DNA of 64,000 nucleotides from Sapria himalayana (GCA_029783825.1 JAREIK010002450.1:1307039-1371038); one strand, 5' to 3'; counted from the stretch's first letter, positions 50,031 through 62,560 are shown. Made by a program: numbers and translations. Notes: generated from the sequence alone by a model not told the origin.

Positions 50031-51055
50031 TAATAATTACATTATAACTAGTAATTTTTACTATATTTTTCTTATGTTCATTGACTATTGTAGTAGTCAA
50101 TGATAAGTCCTCGAATTTTAATAATTATAGCAATATTTACCTTTATAATTTATTTTTTTTCATGTTTTCTATTTATCATTTATTATCTTATTAGTTTTTC
50201 TTTGTAAGTTGTATTTCCAAGTAACTTATTTTTTAATTTATTTTTTTTTATTATATTGATACTTATTTAGAAAATCAAAAAACTTCCAAGATAACTCCCT
50301 TTGGATTGAATAAGTGGACTATATAATTTTTTCTACAATCGGATATCATACTAAATATTTGGGTATAGTAAATTTGTACATTTATATTCTTGATCTAGCT
50401 ACCTATCACAATTCACAAATCAAAATGTAAATAGTATATCCTAATGTTAGAAATATTGCTAAACTACAGAGTAAGACATCAATTAAAAAATATATTATAG
50501 CTTACTATCATACCTAACAAACTAATGTTAGAAAGAATTTTTTTTATATGATACACTCATTAATATAAGGACCAAACAGAGATTATACCTAAGAAGAATT
50601 TAAATATTCTATTTTATTTATTAATTTTTATATGTGATTTACATGTTTGATTCTTTTCTACTCTACATCATTATTTTATTTTAATTTAGAGTGATTTCAT
50701 AAAAAATATAAAATCAATTTAAAAAAAAACATAAATAAAATTAAGAATTCATTACATTAGAGTATATGCCAAACAGCTTTTATTGAAACATTTCATACTC
50801 ATTTTCTTTGATAGAAATATTTTAAAATATTTTTGGGAAGATTAGTATTAACCACAACATATTTTTAGAAAGATTAGTATTAACCACAAAATATCTTAAT
50901 AATCAAATATCTTTCTTCTATCATTCGTTATTATGTATCCTTTTAAATCTTGTATTCTTGACAAAAATTATGTAATATATTTCTCAGAATCTTTGAAAAT
51001 ATTTGTTTTGTTGATAATCTTTTCCTAAGTAGAGATAAGATGGTACCTAGAATTT
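50031..51055. other. AT-rich intronic sequence, nothing recognised
   Basis: About 1 kb with no open frame of note and no terminal repeats. TATTTTTAGAAAGATTAGTATTAACCACAA and a near copy lie side by side at about 50829-50890, a short local duplication. Confidence 0.4.
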
Positions 51056-51170
51056 ATATATATATATATATATATACATATATATGTTAATGATGGCATT
51101 ACTCAAAAAGATATAAATATTTTTTTTGCAATACTCAATTTTAGCAAGCTTAAAAAGAATAAGAAACCAA

Positions 51171-51201
<31 letters not shown>

Positions 51202-51236
51202 TTATTTATTTATTTATTTATATATATATATAAGCC
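51056..51236. repeat. TA microsatellites with a TTTA run
   Basis: (TA)n tracts occur at about 51056-51076 and 51172-51201. A TTTATTTATTTATTTA run and a further (TA)n follow at 51201-51231. Confidence 0.92.
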
Positions 51237-51240
51237 TCCA

Positions 51241-51847
51241 ATTATAAGAGAAAATCACTCACAAACTATGCCCAAACTTTTTGATCATCATTATAATAAA
51301 ATTACTATCGAATCATCATTTATATTAACAAGTACATATCATGTTCATTCTAAAAAGATTTCTTAGGAGAGAAAATCTCTCTCGAGTTTAGATAATGTAG
51401 TAGTTCACGAGTCTACTCTAGTTCATGAGTCCATACATTATACGTAGCATGTTCAAATCATGTGAAAGTCTCCAAAGAAGCCAAATGATCTTGTGATCTG
51501 CTTTGTTTATCATAAACTTCTGACCACTCTTTAAAAAAATAAATGAATTATAATCAATATTATATTTCATAGCTATTATGGTACTCATCTTCTTTTCTCT
51601 TTTGTTATTTTTATTATTTTTCTTGACAATATTATCATATTCGTGTCTTCTTTTAAAATATAATCTCACTCTTAATAATATCAAGTCATATTTAAAAATA
51701 CAATATTATTCACTTAAATAAAACTTGAAAGCAAGTATATTAATATTTGATAAAATATTATTGATTGTAGGTGAGTGTTTACTATAAAAACAAATTAAAA
51801 TGAAAATATCAAAATATATTCTCTATTGTGGGCAAAATATCCTCCAT
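51241..51847. other. AT-rich intronic sequence, nothing recognised
   Basis: About 600 bp. The minus-strand open frame at 51418-51684 (88 codons) has low-complexity Lys/Asn content and no recognised motif. It is not called a gene. Confidence 0.35.
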
Positions 51848-52233
51848 ATAGAAAGGTTTACATGGGTCGGATGACCCTGACACAACCATGGCATGGCCCA
51901 TAAAAACCAGCCCCACACATCCCAGCATGACTAGACTTGTTCTTGGAACATGCACAAGCAAGAACAATGACATAAATCAAGTCATACCAAGCTGTGTGGG
52001 TTGGCCTGCATGCCACAAAAGCTAATGGCATGGCACAACCAATGAAATCAGCCCATGCGAGCCAAATCATTTAACAAATCATGCTTTGGGTGATGAAACA
52101 TGCCAAGGCTGACCATTAGCCTTGCACTAAGACTATCACAAAACAAGTTAAAACTAGCCTAGGTTCAAGCTATACAAGCTAAGCACAACTCACATAAATG
52201 CTCGAGTCATGCCAAATTTCATTGACATTATGT
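51848..52233. mobile_element. Small GC-richer hAT-end remnant
   Basis: The start TAGAAAGGTTTACATGGGTCGG resembles TAGAGGTGTCAAATGGGTCGG with small changes. A degenerate TTGACATTATGT lies at 52222-52233. The interior is rich in GGCATGGC/GCACAA words like the family's subterminal blocks. Flanks TCCATATA and GTCATATA agree at 6 of 8. It is either a small non-autonomous element or a solo end. Confidence 0.45.
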
Positions 52234-52589
52234 CATATATAAAAAATAATATATTAACTAGACATGAAAATTATATTTCTTTACTATTAGCTTTAAAAAG
52301 ATATATAATTATAATAGTCAACTAAGTTACAAAAAGCATGATTAAAATAAATTTTATGAATTATAAAAAATATTATATAACCTAAAATAATCACTAAAAG
52401 CATAATTTATAATTTTTTCCCAATAAATCATCATTTTTGACTGACACAAATGTGTTTCAAACTTAATATTCTTTTCAAATATGCTCTAATAGCATAATGA
52501 TTATGTTTACTATGCGCATTGATAATATTTTTATTTTAAAAAATAACAAATTGGGAATCATCCAACTCAATGGCATATTTGGTTATAAT

Positions 52590-53420
52590 TTCATACGAAT
52601 GATCTTGTGAGACTTATATATTTTTTTAATATAAATTATCTATTCAAGGATAAAGATTATGTTGTCACAAAGTATATACACGATTGATTCTCTTATAGTG
52701 ATTAGTTTTTTGGGTAGTCCTCCAACAACTAATTGCCTAATTCAATTGGCTCGTATATTAATTTCTTGTCTGATACGACTCATCAAATCATCTTTATTAC
52801 TTATAAGATAATTGGATAAAAAAATAATTATTTAATTATTAACATAACATATATAATATATGTAGTTAATATATTTAATCATTTTTTAAATTCTTTATGA
52901 CACATTCACCTAGGCATTTTTCTTTTCAAATTAAGATTTATAAAAACATATCTTAGAATTTCTTTCAATAATTACAAATACTTATAATTAGCATAGTACT
53001 CATATTTGAGTTTGATAACAACTTATACCAATAGAAATTTTATTACCTATCCTTGAATATAGATAAAATAATAGGTAGATGATTATTTTTAAATTTAATA
53101 AAGAGATGAGCTCATAATGATAATCATAATTATCCACAAAATAGTATAGATCTAACACATTGAAGAGATCATAACTCTTTAATATGACAATTAAGCAATA
53201 AAACATTAATATTTCAATTTAATATTTTATGAGGAAATAAAATACATAAAAATAAATTATTTCTTTCTAATAAATAAAATTCAAAATAGAATTATTATTA
53301 TTATCTATATTTCAGATGTAGATAAGCTAGCAAATATTTTTATGAAAATCTTAAAAAATCTTAATTTACTTTTTTTTTCTATGTTTTATATTCTACATTT
53401 TTACATATCAATTTCAAAGG
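52590..53420 (+). mobile_element. Ty1/copia retrotransposon relic (RT/RNase H end)
   Basis: Plus-strand pieces match the C-terminal part of copia polyprotein: INITYIIYVVNIFNHFLNSL near 52838-52900, then RNase H-side fragments, NYFFLINKIQNRIIIIYISD near 53260-53320, and DVDKLANIFMKIL at about 53317-53355, like the Q(V)ADIFTK end. AATTTCAAAGGGATA near 53409 resembles a polypurine tract, so the following few hundred bases may be LTR remnant. Confidence 0.6.
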
Positions 53421-54543
53421 GATATTATAATTTTAATCTATAATTTATTGTCTTTCCTTGTTTTTTATCCTTTATTTCATTATGAATAAGAATATTCAAT
53501 ATGCGCATTATCCTAATCTAATTTATTAAATTTATGTTTATACCTTATGTAAGGGATGCCCATTACATAATGACGTTCCTTGGATATTATTTGGTGTAAA
53601 TTTTTCTATTATTGTTTTTTATGTCTTATTTTCTCTATCTATTTCAACTGATAATATTTGACATTATCATATTATTATTTTAATGAATATTTAAGTTTAT
53701 ACTAACAAATAATTGTTAGTATATTTATATTTAACAATTATTTATTAAATTTAACAAACAAAAATCTTAGATTAAAAGACACACCTCAAGCACTAACATC
53801 TCTTTCACATAGGGGTACCTAACACTTTCTTAAACTATGTACGTGACAAGAGATCACAAACAATATCATTCAATACATTACACAACATGTGTAATAACCA
53901 TCGTTAAAAAAATGTATCAAAGAAAAAATATAGCTTCTATTTTAATTCTAGACTAATAAATTATCAATCAAAAGAAATTGAATTAAGAATTCTATGACAA
54001 GATCAAACTTCACTTACTCAACAAAATCATCAGAACAAATAAATATTGAGTATTTTTGGTTGTCTTGCAATAGGACACTGTAAGATGGACTTTTCCAAAG
54101 TCAAGTCTGCTGCTGATAAAACATATTGCCTCAGTACATGCAGAACTACAACAGTGATTGGCTAGGTCGTACAAATATTATGTGCCAAATTTGGTATCGG
54201 CCTCACAAACAAATTATGTTGTAAAATATAGTGGCCATTGGCTTAGTCGTTCAAGTATCACTTGTTTCACAATTGGTACGTTTGGTATTTCAATAGCTAA
54301 AGTACCATGCAATTTTCAGCTGTCCCTTGACCATTCCCACCCCAATTTACATCACACTTCACAAGCATCAAGATTAAACCAATTACACCACCGTCCACAT
54401 TACTGCGCATCAGATTCGACATCGATCCATTTAGGAATGCATAAGCCCTCTTATAATGAAAAGAAATTTTTAAAACACTAGACATAAAATAAATGGCATA
54501 ACGTGCACGGTTGAAAAATATACAAAACAAATTAGAACCATAC
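53421..54543. other. Start of intron 1, possible LTR remnant then unassigned sequence
   Basis: 53421-53770 may be an eroded copia LTR (CCTTATGTAAGGGATGCCC near 53544). 53770-54543 is somewhat less AT-rich and holds a plus-strand open frame of 107 codons (54158-54481) with no motif I know. It lies on the opposite strand to the gene and ends close to exon 1, so I do not call it a gene. Confidence 0.4.
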
Positions 54544-54666
54544 ATTGCCTTGGAGCTTGCCCAGAACCCGAACCCGGAGGTTGTCGAAGTGCCCATGCTC
54601 CTTTAGCTTGGCTATCACAGCGTCTGTGGTTATTGCAGTCCTCTTGAAACTTCTGCTCCTCGCCAT
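54544..54666 (-). CDS. Exon 1 of the Shg1-like gene (start codon, residues 1-41)
   Basis: ATG is at 54666 and the frame begins MARSRSFKRTAITTD, continuing AVIAKLKEHGHFDNLR and ending KLQGN. It closes in phase 0 at a GTATGG donor (54543 downwards). This is a GC-richer island in AT-rich DNA with normal codon usage. The basic start followed by a helix ending in HFDNLR resembles the N-terminus of Shg1/BOD1 proteins, where a GHFD-type motif precedes conserved arginines and leucines. The open frame on the opposite strand (54158..54481) and the minus-strand frame starting at 54596 are shadows or non-genic. Confidence 0.75.
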
Positions 54667-55226
54667 ATAAGACTTTTGATGAGTTAACTTTTAGGGGGTT
54701 TTATGTTTAAGTACAGAGTTCTCTGGTTAGATAATATTTTTTTTTAATCCTTAATATTTAATAATTAAAAAATATATACCAAATCGAAAATATTGAAAAA
54801 AAAAATTCCTAATAAATTCGAAATTCAATTTTGTTCCCACAATCCCACCTAACTATCAATAAATAAAAATAAATAAATAAATAAATATTTACAACCGGAC
54901 AGAAAAAACACAATGCAATTCACAAAAGAGAAAATAAAGTTTCTAATCAACATCCAAAGATTCTTACATAGCATACAACCATCTAACTACAAGTACCAAA
55001 TTACTTGTTAAATATAAATATTTATATATAAAAATTAATATATATAAATATACATATAAACATAAACATAAATAAATATACATATATATATATATATATA
55101 TATATGAACATATAATAATATGTGTGTGTGTGTGTGTGAACATATATATATATATACATATTTATTTATTTATTTATAAATAAATAAATAAATGTGTGTG
55201 TGTGTGTGTGTCTTTATAGATTTCTA
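54667..55226 (-). promoter_or_regulatory. 5' flank of the Shg1-like gene, presumed promoter and 5' UTR
   Basis: Only 560 bp separate the start codon from the CACTA relic. No clear TATA box could be chosen because the sequence is full of AATA words (ATAAATAAATAAATA near 54860-54890). Microsatellites occupy the distal 150 bp. The real promoter may lie here or use element sequence. Confidence 0.4.
55020..55215. repeat. TA/TG/TTTA microsatellite cluster
   Basis: (TA)n near 55083-55105, (GT)n at about 55122-55138, (TA)n, TTTATTTATTTA and its mirror AAATAAATAAAT, and (TG)n at 55195-55211. The cluster adjoins the CACTA-like end. Confidence 0.93.
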
Positions 55227-56999
55227 CATTACATGAAAATGATGAAATAGAAATAAAAAAAAGAGACGCCTAATTTCATTTTTAAAATTGAATTTAGACA
55301 GATTAAAAATGAAAAGGACATTTTTCTATAAAAATTAGAAATGGAATAATAATTCATCGCTATTAGAAAGCGAAAATTATTTCACTTTATATAGAAACGG
55401 AATTAGAAATGAAAATAGAGATCAAAATTAAAATTATTTCGTTGCTATTATCAAGCATGATCATTGACGGGTTACCTTACATGATATTTTGTGATGGAAA
55501 CTTTCATTTCTACGTTTATATGTTATTGAAAATAATAACTTCTCTAAAAATTGTGATGAAAATGAATCATATTTCTTTTTTTTTTTTTTGAAACGAATTG
55601 TGGATCCATTTCAGATTATAACAATAGAATTCCTTTCATCGCTCATTTTGAAATGGAATATTAGTCCGTTGGTATTAGACTTTATTAATTTTGGCTAAGG
55701 AATTGAATTCTATTGTTGCTTTTGAAATGGAAACTTATTTTGTTAGTATTTGACATTAATTATTTTTTCAAAAAACACTTCATCCATTTGAACAAAATTT
55801 TAGTGTTTGTGCAAAATTATCACTAATATGTTATCGCTCATCCATCTAATTGAGCTTTCTTTCCTCCTTGCTTGTGTTTGATGCCCTATTCATCTATTAT
55901 TGAGATATGCAATTTAATTTTGTAAATCTCTTGTATATACTTAGCAGAATTCTTAGTTTTATTATCTATATTTAGGTATTTGTTTGTTGTGTTTTAATTG
56001 ACACAATGATAAGTATTGGCATTGTGATTTTTTTTAAGATCCCTATTATATAAAATGCTTTAGTCCATATAGTTATTACATGATTTTACTTTTAAATGCA
56101 TCAATTATTATGAAACTTTAATTCATAAAAAAATGATTACACGAAAGATTCGTGTAATCATTTTTTTATGGTTTTATTAACTCCAAATATAATAGAATCT
56201 CAATGTATTGGTTTCATTAACCTAAAATGAAGAAATGCTTAATTTTATGAATGATCACTATTTTTACACATCTCAAGTGTGAATCTCTGATCGACAATAT
56301 ATTTTTATATTATCATCTTTTATATATAAACTAAATTGAAAAAAATGTACTAGCACAATCACAATTTTTTTATATCACAACATTACAATCCTATTAGCTT
56401 AAAATATAATTGAAATGCATATAATCTTGAATTCAAAGTGTACTATTTTTTATAACAAATTATAATCGAGAATAATTAATCCAAAGTCCCATAGCTGGGG
56501 ATAAACTCTATAAGTACTATTTTAGAGTATTTATGATCATGTGCACATATCCCACACATTATAGATCATTCTTCAAATATAGCATGATGTTACATATATA
56601 TGATTTTTGCTTTTATGTGATTTTGATTTTTTTTGGTAAAAAAAGAATTATTTTTTTCATTTAGAATGTATTATTGTGTTTTGCTTGTATGTGATTTATG
56701 CTTAATTTTTGTGATTTCATTCTTAATAGATAAATATGAAATATTTAGTTTTTGTATATAATGAAAAATATAATTGATGGCTATTGGTAAATATGTAACA
56801 GATTAATGCAACCTCCATTATCTCATTTTAATGCAAACTTACATATTAATGATGTAATTATAATATTTTTATGATATTTATGAAATATCATAAATATGTT
56901 ACTACAACTTTATTACAAATAAATTATTATATATATTATTATTATTCAATATATGTTAGTATCATATGTTACAAGAATGGAAAACATTATATGAAATGA

Positions 57000-59900
57000 T
57001 CATTAATGGATGGATATCATATTAAGAGATAGGATTTTGATTGATGAGTTTGTAGCAGGGATTGAGAAGTTTGTTGGTTTCTTGAAAAGCACACTCGATT
57101 AATAAATGGAACAAAAATAAAATGCCCATATAATGATCATAAATGTCAAAATCAAAGTTTTCAAGATATGGACACTGTGTGATTTCATCTTGTAAAAATA
57201 GAATTGTTAGAGACTATTATGTTTGGTATAAACATGAGAAAATAGTTGTTCCACAAGCAACAAAGTATTATGTATAAATAAGCATTGATTCAAATATTAC
57301 AATAAAATATGTCAATTTCAATGATGCAACCGAAGCTATGTTGAAGCATATTATTGATCATTCCTTCAATCTAGATGTTGCTGATGATATCCCAAAATCA
57401 GCAACAAAAAGAATTTTAAAAAATATTTTAAAGCATCAGAAGAAAAGGTTTGGTCAAATAATCCATATTATTTATGGTGGCCATACTTTTGAACTTAGAG
57501 GTAAAATATCATTTCTTAAAAAGATATTGATGAAATTTGTGAGTTGTTATCTGAATTACTACCAAAGAATAATATCACAAAAAATAGTTTTTATAATACA
57601 AAGAAGTTAATGTGATGTTTGTGTTTTGCAATAACAAATATATTATTGTATTAATGACTACATGATATATTGGGGTGAAAACGATGAAGCAATTACTTAT
57701 AATTTCTATAATTATCCTCGGTACAAAAGACATATTTCATGTAAAAGGTAGAAAATAAATATATTTCATAAAATGATGTATTATTTTTTATTGACTCCGC
57801 ATCTACCAAAATTCTTTGCATTTGAAATCACATTTAATTACATGATTTGGCTCAAGGTGTATACTACTAAAGAAAGCATGATGCATCATTACTCAGATTT
57901 TCCATCTTAGAAATATTTTAATGATAATTATCCATCTTTTGTAGATGAAAGTCAAAATGTTAGATTAAGATTGTATACATATGGATTTCAGCCATTTGGA
58001 TAAATAGGGTTATAGTACTCTTCATGGTCGGTAATTATTATACCATATAATTTACCACCATGGATGTATATAAAAGATGATAACTTTTTTTTGTATTATC
58101 ATGCTTGGTCCGAGAAATCCAAAAAATAAGTTGGGATGTTTTCCTACGATCATTTATTGCGGAGCTAAAAAATTTGTGAGAGCAAGATGTGGAAATATAT
58201 GATATATCTATAAATAAAAACTTCTAAATGCAAGCAATACTTTTGTGGACTATAAGTGATTTTCCAGCTTATTGAATATAGTTAGGATAGAGTGCCACTG
58301 AAAAATTAGATTGTCCTCACTACATAGAGGACTCTGATGCATTTTCTCTGATCAAATAAGTAAATACTTTTTGGTTTTGAAACCATCATAAGTTTTTATA
58401 TATAGAATATCTATTTTGATGGAATATTAAGGCATTTAGGAAAGGCCAGATAATTATTAAAGGTGCACCACCTCTAAGGATAAGTGCCATAATATTAAAG
58501 ATAATTGAAAGATATTGGTTCAAAAATATCATAGATGTTAATGCAGATTATATTAATGAACAAATTTTAAAGAATTATCACTATGGTTGGAAAAAAAATA
58601 AGTATCTTTTGAGATTTGCCTTATTTGAAAACTAAACTAATTAGATACAACTTAGATGAGATGCACATTGAGATAAATTTTTTTGATAATATTTTTTAAT
58701 ATCATCATGAATGCTGAAAGAAAAACAAAAGACAATGTCAATTCAAGAGATGATTTGAAAGAGTTCTATTCACATCCATAGTTACATAGGAATAAATCAA
58801 CGAATAAATTCTCTAAGGCTTGTTATAGTCATGACAAGGATGCAAGGGAAGCTTTGCACAAATGGCTGATTGAGCTTAGGTTCCATAATGGATATACATT
58901 TAACTTGGGAAGAAGTGTTTATATGAATAAGTATAAGTAATCTGAGATGAAAAGTTATGACTTCCATGTCTTTATGTAGAGGCTAATACTCATAACTTTT
59001 TAGGAATTACTTCCAGAAAATATTTGAGAAGTATTAATTAAAATAAATATTTTTTAAGAATCTTACTTGTCATGTCATAACAAAATAAGACATAAAGTAA
59101 TTACAAAATAATATACTCATAATTATATACAAACTTTGAGTGTATTTTTTCTCCTATCTTCTTCAACTCAATGGAACATCTTTCGATCCATTTATCTTAT
59201 GAACCCATGATTTAGGCCTTTTACAATATAGATGGATATCCATTTGAGAGGTTATATAAATTTAATTGTATCCAATGAATTAATATTATTTTATCGGAGA
59301 TATTTTTAAAATATCTTACAAAATTGAAAAATAATATTTGAAATAGAGTCAATGTTAAAGGATCGATAAGTAATGTCTACTTAGTCGAAGAAGTTTCTGC
59401 ATTTTGGGTGTACTACTTTCAGCTAAAAGTATATAATTCACATTATAAAATATTACCAACTAATATTTATGGTATGGAAGATAGATTAGAAGAAGACAAT
59501 ATGTTTTTCCATTTTCACTCATGTGGTTTGATTATATGGTAGAATAAAATCAAAATATTTTTTGAATGACCAAGAGTATTATGATGTGCACACATATTTC
59601 TTATTAAACTGTGAAGATGTTATACCTTATATTGAGTAGAAATTATAATCATTTTATATTATTATTTCATTGTCATGGTATGTGACATACATTTTTTAAT
59701 ATTTAAAATAACTTCAATATTATTTTTGTTGAATTTATATTAAGGAATTAAGGCAAAGAGAACCACATATTGATGATGCATTCATTAATAATTGTATTAA
59801 TAGAAGCATCATCAATATGATTTCTTATTTTGATTAGAAAAATTTTTCAATATATAACTTATCATGTCTACTTCTAAAAAATAACATGACACAATATATA

Positions 59901-60530
59901 AGTATCTTTTTTTCATTTTTAGGTATATTTTCCATCAACAAATATATTTAATAGATAAATAAAGGATCCTGCAAAGGGGACATTAGGAAGTTTACAGATG
60001 TATCTCATATATTATGTAAATGGATACAAATTTTATACTTTGAAATATTGTTCAAATAGAATTGTAATAAATAGTGGTGTATGTATTAATAGGTCTAACT
60101 CTATTGTATCTAATATTGACTTTCATGGTTGGTTAATTGAAATTCTACATTTGGAGTACCTTGCTTTACTAATTAAAAGGACAATTCTATTTAAGTATGT
60201 TATGCCACTTATCCAACCACAATAATAAATACTTGTGATTGATGAGTTATTTGAAAAATAAAACCTAAGTCCGTTGTGGAATTTGTTGAAAAAGATGTTA
60301 TCATGACACCATCATGTGTACTTACATTTCAAAAGAATAATATGAAACTTCATCCAATCAATCATGTGGTAGTTGATGGGCTTGAAATATTACTTGGTAA
60401 AGATGGAAACTATTTGGACATTATCGATACACATGTTGAAGAAGGTAATAAGGAAGACTTAATTGCACAATCAAATGAGGATGAATATGTAGATGAAGAT
60501 GATTTTTTAAATTTTTCTGATGATAAGTAG
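57000..60530 (+). pseudogene. CACTA TNP2-type transposase pseudogene with DUF4218 and DUF4216
   Basis: The transposase-associated domain lies at about 57060-57240 (INGTKIKCPYNDHKCQNQSF). TNP2 pieces: CINDYMIYWGENDEAITYN near 57645-57700, NVRLRLYTYGFQPFG near 57958-58002, PYNLPPWMYIKDDNFF near 58045-58092, and LIRYNLDEMHIEINFFDNI near 58627-58690. DUF4218 is seen as FFNSMEHLSIHLSYEP near 59160-59208 and KGSISNVYLVEEVSAFW near 59355-59410. The frame 59998-60225 (YYVNGYKFYTLK, then NSGVCI) is DUF4216, and 60276-60530 is the acidic C-terminal tail. In an active element this protein binds and cuts the ends. Confidence 0.88.
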
Positions 60531-60709
60531 ATATTTATTGACTTTGATGTTAAGTTGTGTTGCTTATTTTATAACTGTAATAATTTGGGTGTTGAATAAA
60601 AAAAATCATAATTGTAAATGTCAATGTGTTTCTTATTATATTTTTTTAGAATGACATTATTCATTACATGTTGTTATTGTCTTTGCATTTTTTGATATTT
60701 ATGAAACTT

Positions 60710-62500
60710 GAATTAGGTATGAGAGGTAACGATTCAAGTGGCCAATGATCTCAATCCATGGGAAGGGGTAGAAGAAGTCAAATAACAGTTAATGGAGGAG
60801 AAATTCAATATTTATTCAGTGATGATAATACTACAAATATCTCTCCACATTTTCCTACATGTAAATGATACATTGTCATCACCTCATCATATGATGCACG
60901 GATTGCTTACCTCTTATATTCTATCTCTATCTCATTCTACACCATATGGTATTGTTAGCTATGTTCCACCTATCTTAGGAGATACATACATTACTACTGC
61001 AACATTGATAATGAATGGATATTCACAATCTATTATTTACATGCAAAGTTATGATAGAATCTTCATTCGGCTCATAACCAACAATAAATAGTATGTATAT
61101 TTTAGAAATTTACTACATGCATGTACTATCATTATTCATTCTTTTCATTTGTAAAAAATTTAAATTATACCTATGTATGAAAATATAAACAAATCATTAT
61201 GGTTAAAATATGGTAATTTTAAGTAATACTAAATTATGATATTGTTATTGATCCAACATTATCATTGAGAATTAAAATAAGGTTTCCATTATGAAGTTTT
61301 GGATAAATAATAAAAATGAACAAAATAATAACTTAGTAATATGAATATAGGTGTATTTCATTTATATGTATTTGTATATGCTAATGTTAAATTACTAATA
61401 GGTTTATTCTTTCTGCTTCTTATACAATTGGGAAGATATAAAAGGAGAAATTAGTTGTGAAGGAAACAAAAGTTGAGTAAAATGCCCCCAAACATGAAAG
61501 AATATTATTGGGAAGAATTTGAAGTATACTTTTATTGCATTTACTAATAAGTAAAATTGTTTTTTATTAAATACTCTAAAAATAAAGGCATCACAATGTT
61601 TTTTTTTGTTTTTTATAAAAAAAAATATAGATGGAATAATAATTTATTGATCATTGTAAAAGATATATGGAAACATGTGGCAAGTATCAAATATAATGAC
61701 AAGCATGGAAAATAGAGAAAAAACTATGATAAAGATATAAAGCCAAATAATATTCCCCTTGGTGTTTAGATAAAATTGTGGGAATACTCGAATAGTGAGG
61801 AGTTCAAAGCATTATCCTAGTTGGCATCATAAAATCATTAATCAGAGAAATTAGGTGAAAGATCTGGATATTCCAAATATATTGGAGCTTTAAAAATGAC
61901 CTACCAATATTCATTAGATTTGATAAAATTATCTTTCCTAATTTATTATGTTTTACCTTTTGTGAATGCAAATGATACTAAATTTATGATAATGTATCAT
62001 GTACATCAGTAGTAAATATTTTTTATTTTCAGGGTGCTGAGTTGGGACGTCCACCAACACAATCTAAGATGTTCAAGCGAATTCACAGGAAGAAGAATAG
62101 ATCATTTGAAGAAAAATATTCAAAAGATATTAATGTAAGTTTCTCAATTTGTACTTTCAATATGTTATGGGAATTATAATTTATAAAACATGATATTATA
62201 AAAAAATATAATTTGGCAATCATAGGAATTCATTTCCTAAGTCAAATATTTTTTTACCAATACTAATGAGTATTGACAATTTGATGTGCTGGTATAAATT
62301 TTATCTGTATATAGTACTGATGAGGTATATTGTATTGTAATAATTATATGAAGCTATAGAGAATATGGTTGCCATTGCTTCATAATTGACATATCATTCT
62401 ACAAAGATTCTAGAGACTGATGTTTCTCATATTTAACTTCGGGCTATTAGAGTGAAGCCAAAAAAATGGTGAGTATATGATTTTGGTACCCATGCATCTA
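60710..62500 (+). pseudogene. CACTA second gene, Transposase_24-like pseudogene
   Basis: The likely start region at about 60719 reads MRGNDSSGQ, then MGRGRRSQ. An intervening piece near 61850-61895 reads RSGYSKYIGALKM. The best part is a possible intact exon at 62033-62134 with acceptor TTTATTTTCAG and donor GTAAGT, exactly 34 codons in phase 0: GAELGRPPTQSKMFKRIHRK, then KNRSFEEKYSKDIN, matching the LGRPPTxxEL/xTHxKKxGxFVDE block of plant CACTA-associated Transposase_24 proteins. The rest is broken. Confidence 0.75.
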
Positions 62501-62560
62501 TATTTTATCAATGTTCTGCTTGAAGCTCTTTATTTTCATCTTCCAATTATAATAATTATT

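Larger units (their letters stand above)
30890..54543 (-). other. Intron 1 of the Shg1-like gene (~23.7 kb)
   Basis: The intron runs from donor GTATGG at 54543 to acceptor CAG at 30892-30890. It contains duplicated AT-rich segments, copia relics at about 32900-35750 and 52590-53420, hAT elements at 36148-37379, 40590-41887, 41888-45725, 46905-50022 and probably 51848-52233, and the GC-rich element at 38266-38922. No open frame inside it looks like a host exon. An additional cassette exon cannot be excluded, but none is needed to keep the frame. Confidence 0.65.
10301..54666 (-). other. Three-exon gene spanning 44.4 kb, COMPASS Shg1/BOD1-like protein
   Basis: Three separated minus-strand exons make one uninterrupted frame of 223 codons plus stop (123 + 116 + 433 = 672 nt). 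Exon 1 ends in phase 0. Exon 2 begins in phase 0 and ends after two bases of a codon. Exon 3 supplies the third base. All introns are GT-AG, with donors GTATGG and GTGAGT and acceptors TTGTGTTCAG and GATAACTAG. The joined N-terminal 110 residues resemble the Shg1/BOD1 family (helical, with GHFDNLR and EELRK), known as a subunit of Set1/COMPASS H3K4 methyltransferase complexes. The family call is from recognition, not a search. Exon lengths are ordinary; the introns are exceptional because they are packed with transposons. Expression is not demonstrated. Confidence 0.72.
55227..62560 (+). mobile_element. CACTA (En/Spm) element relic, upstream of the gene
   Basis: The left end CATTACATGAAAA (55227-55239) matches the common CACTACAAGAAAA terminus at 11 of 13 bases. 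Subterminal DNA to about 55930 has repeated GAAATGGAA, CGTTGCTATTA and ATCGCTATTAG words and aligns with 6326-7000. Coding relics follow in normal CACTA order: transposase-associated domain, TNP2, DUF4218, DUF4216, then a second gene with Transposase_24. No right terminus was found before 64000, so the element may extend further. All frames contain stops. Confidence 0.85.

Noticed and set aside
54158..54481. Plus-strand open frame of 107 codons near exon 1
   Set aside because: No recognised motif, it lies in intron 1 on the opposite strand and has no splice or promoter evidence.
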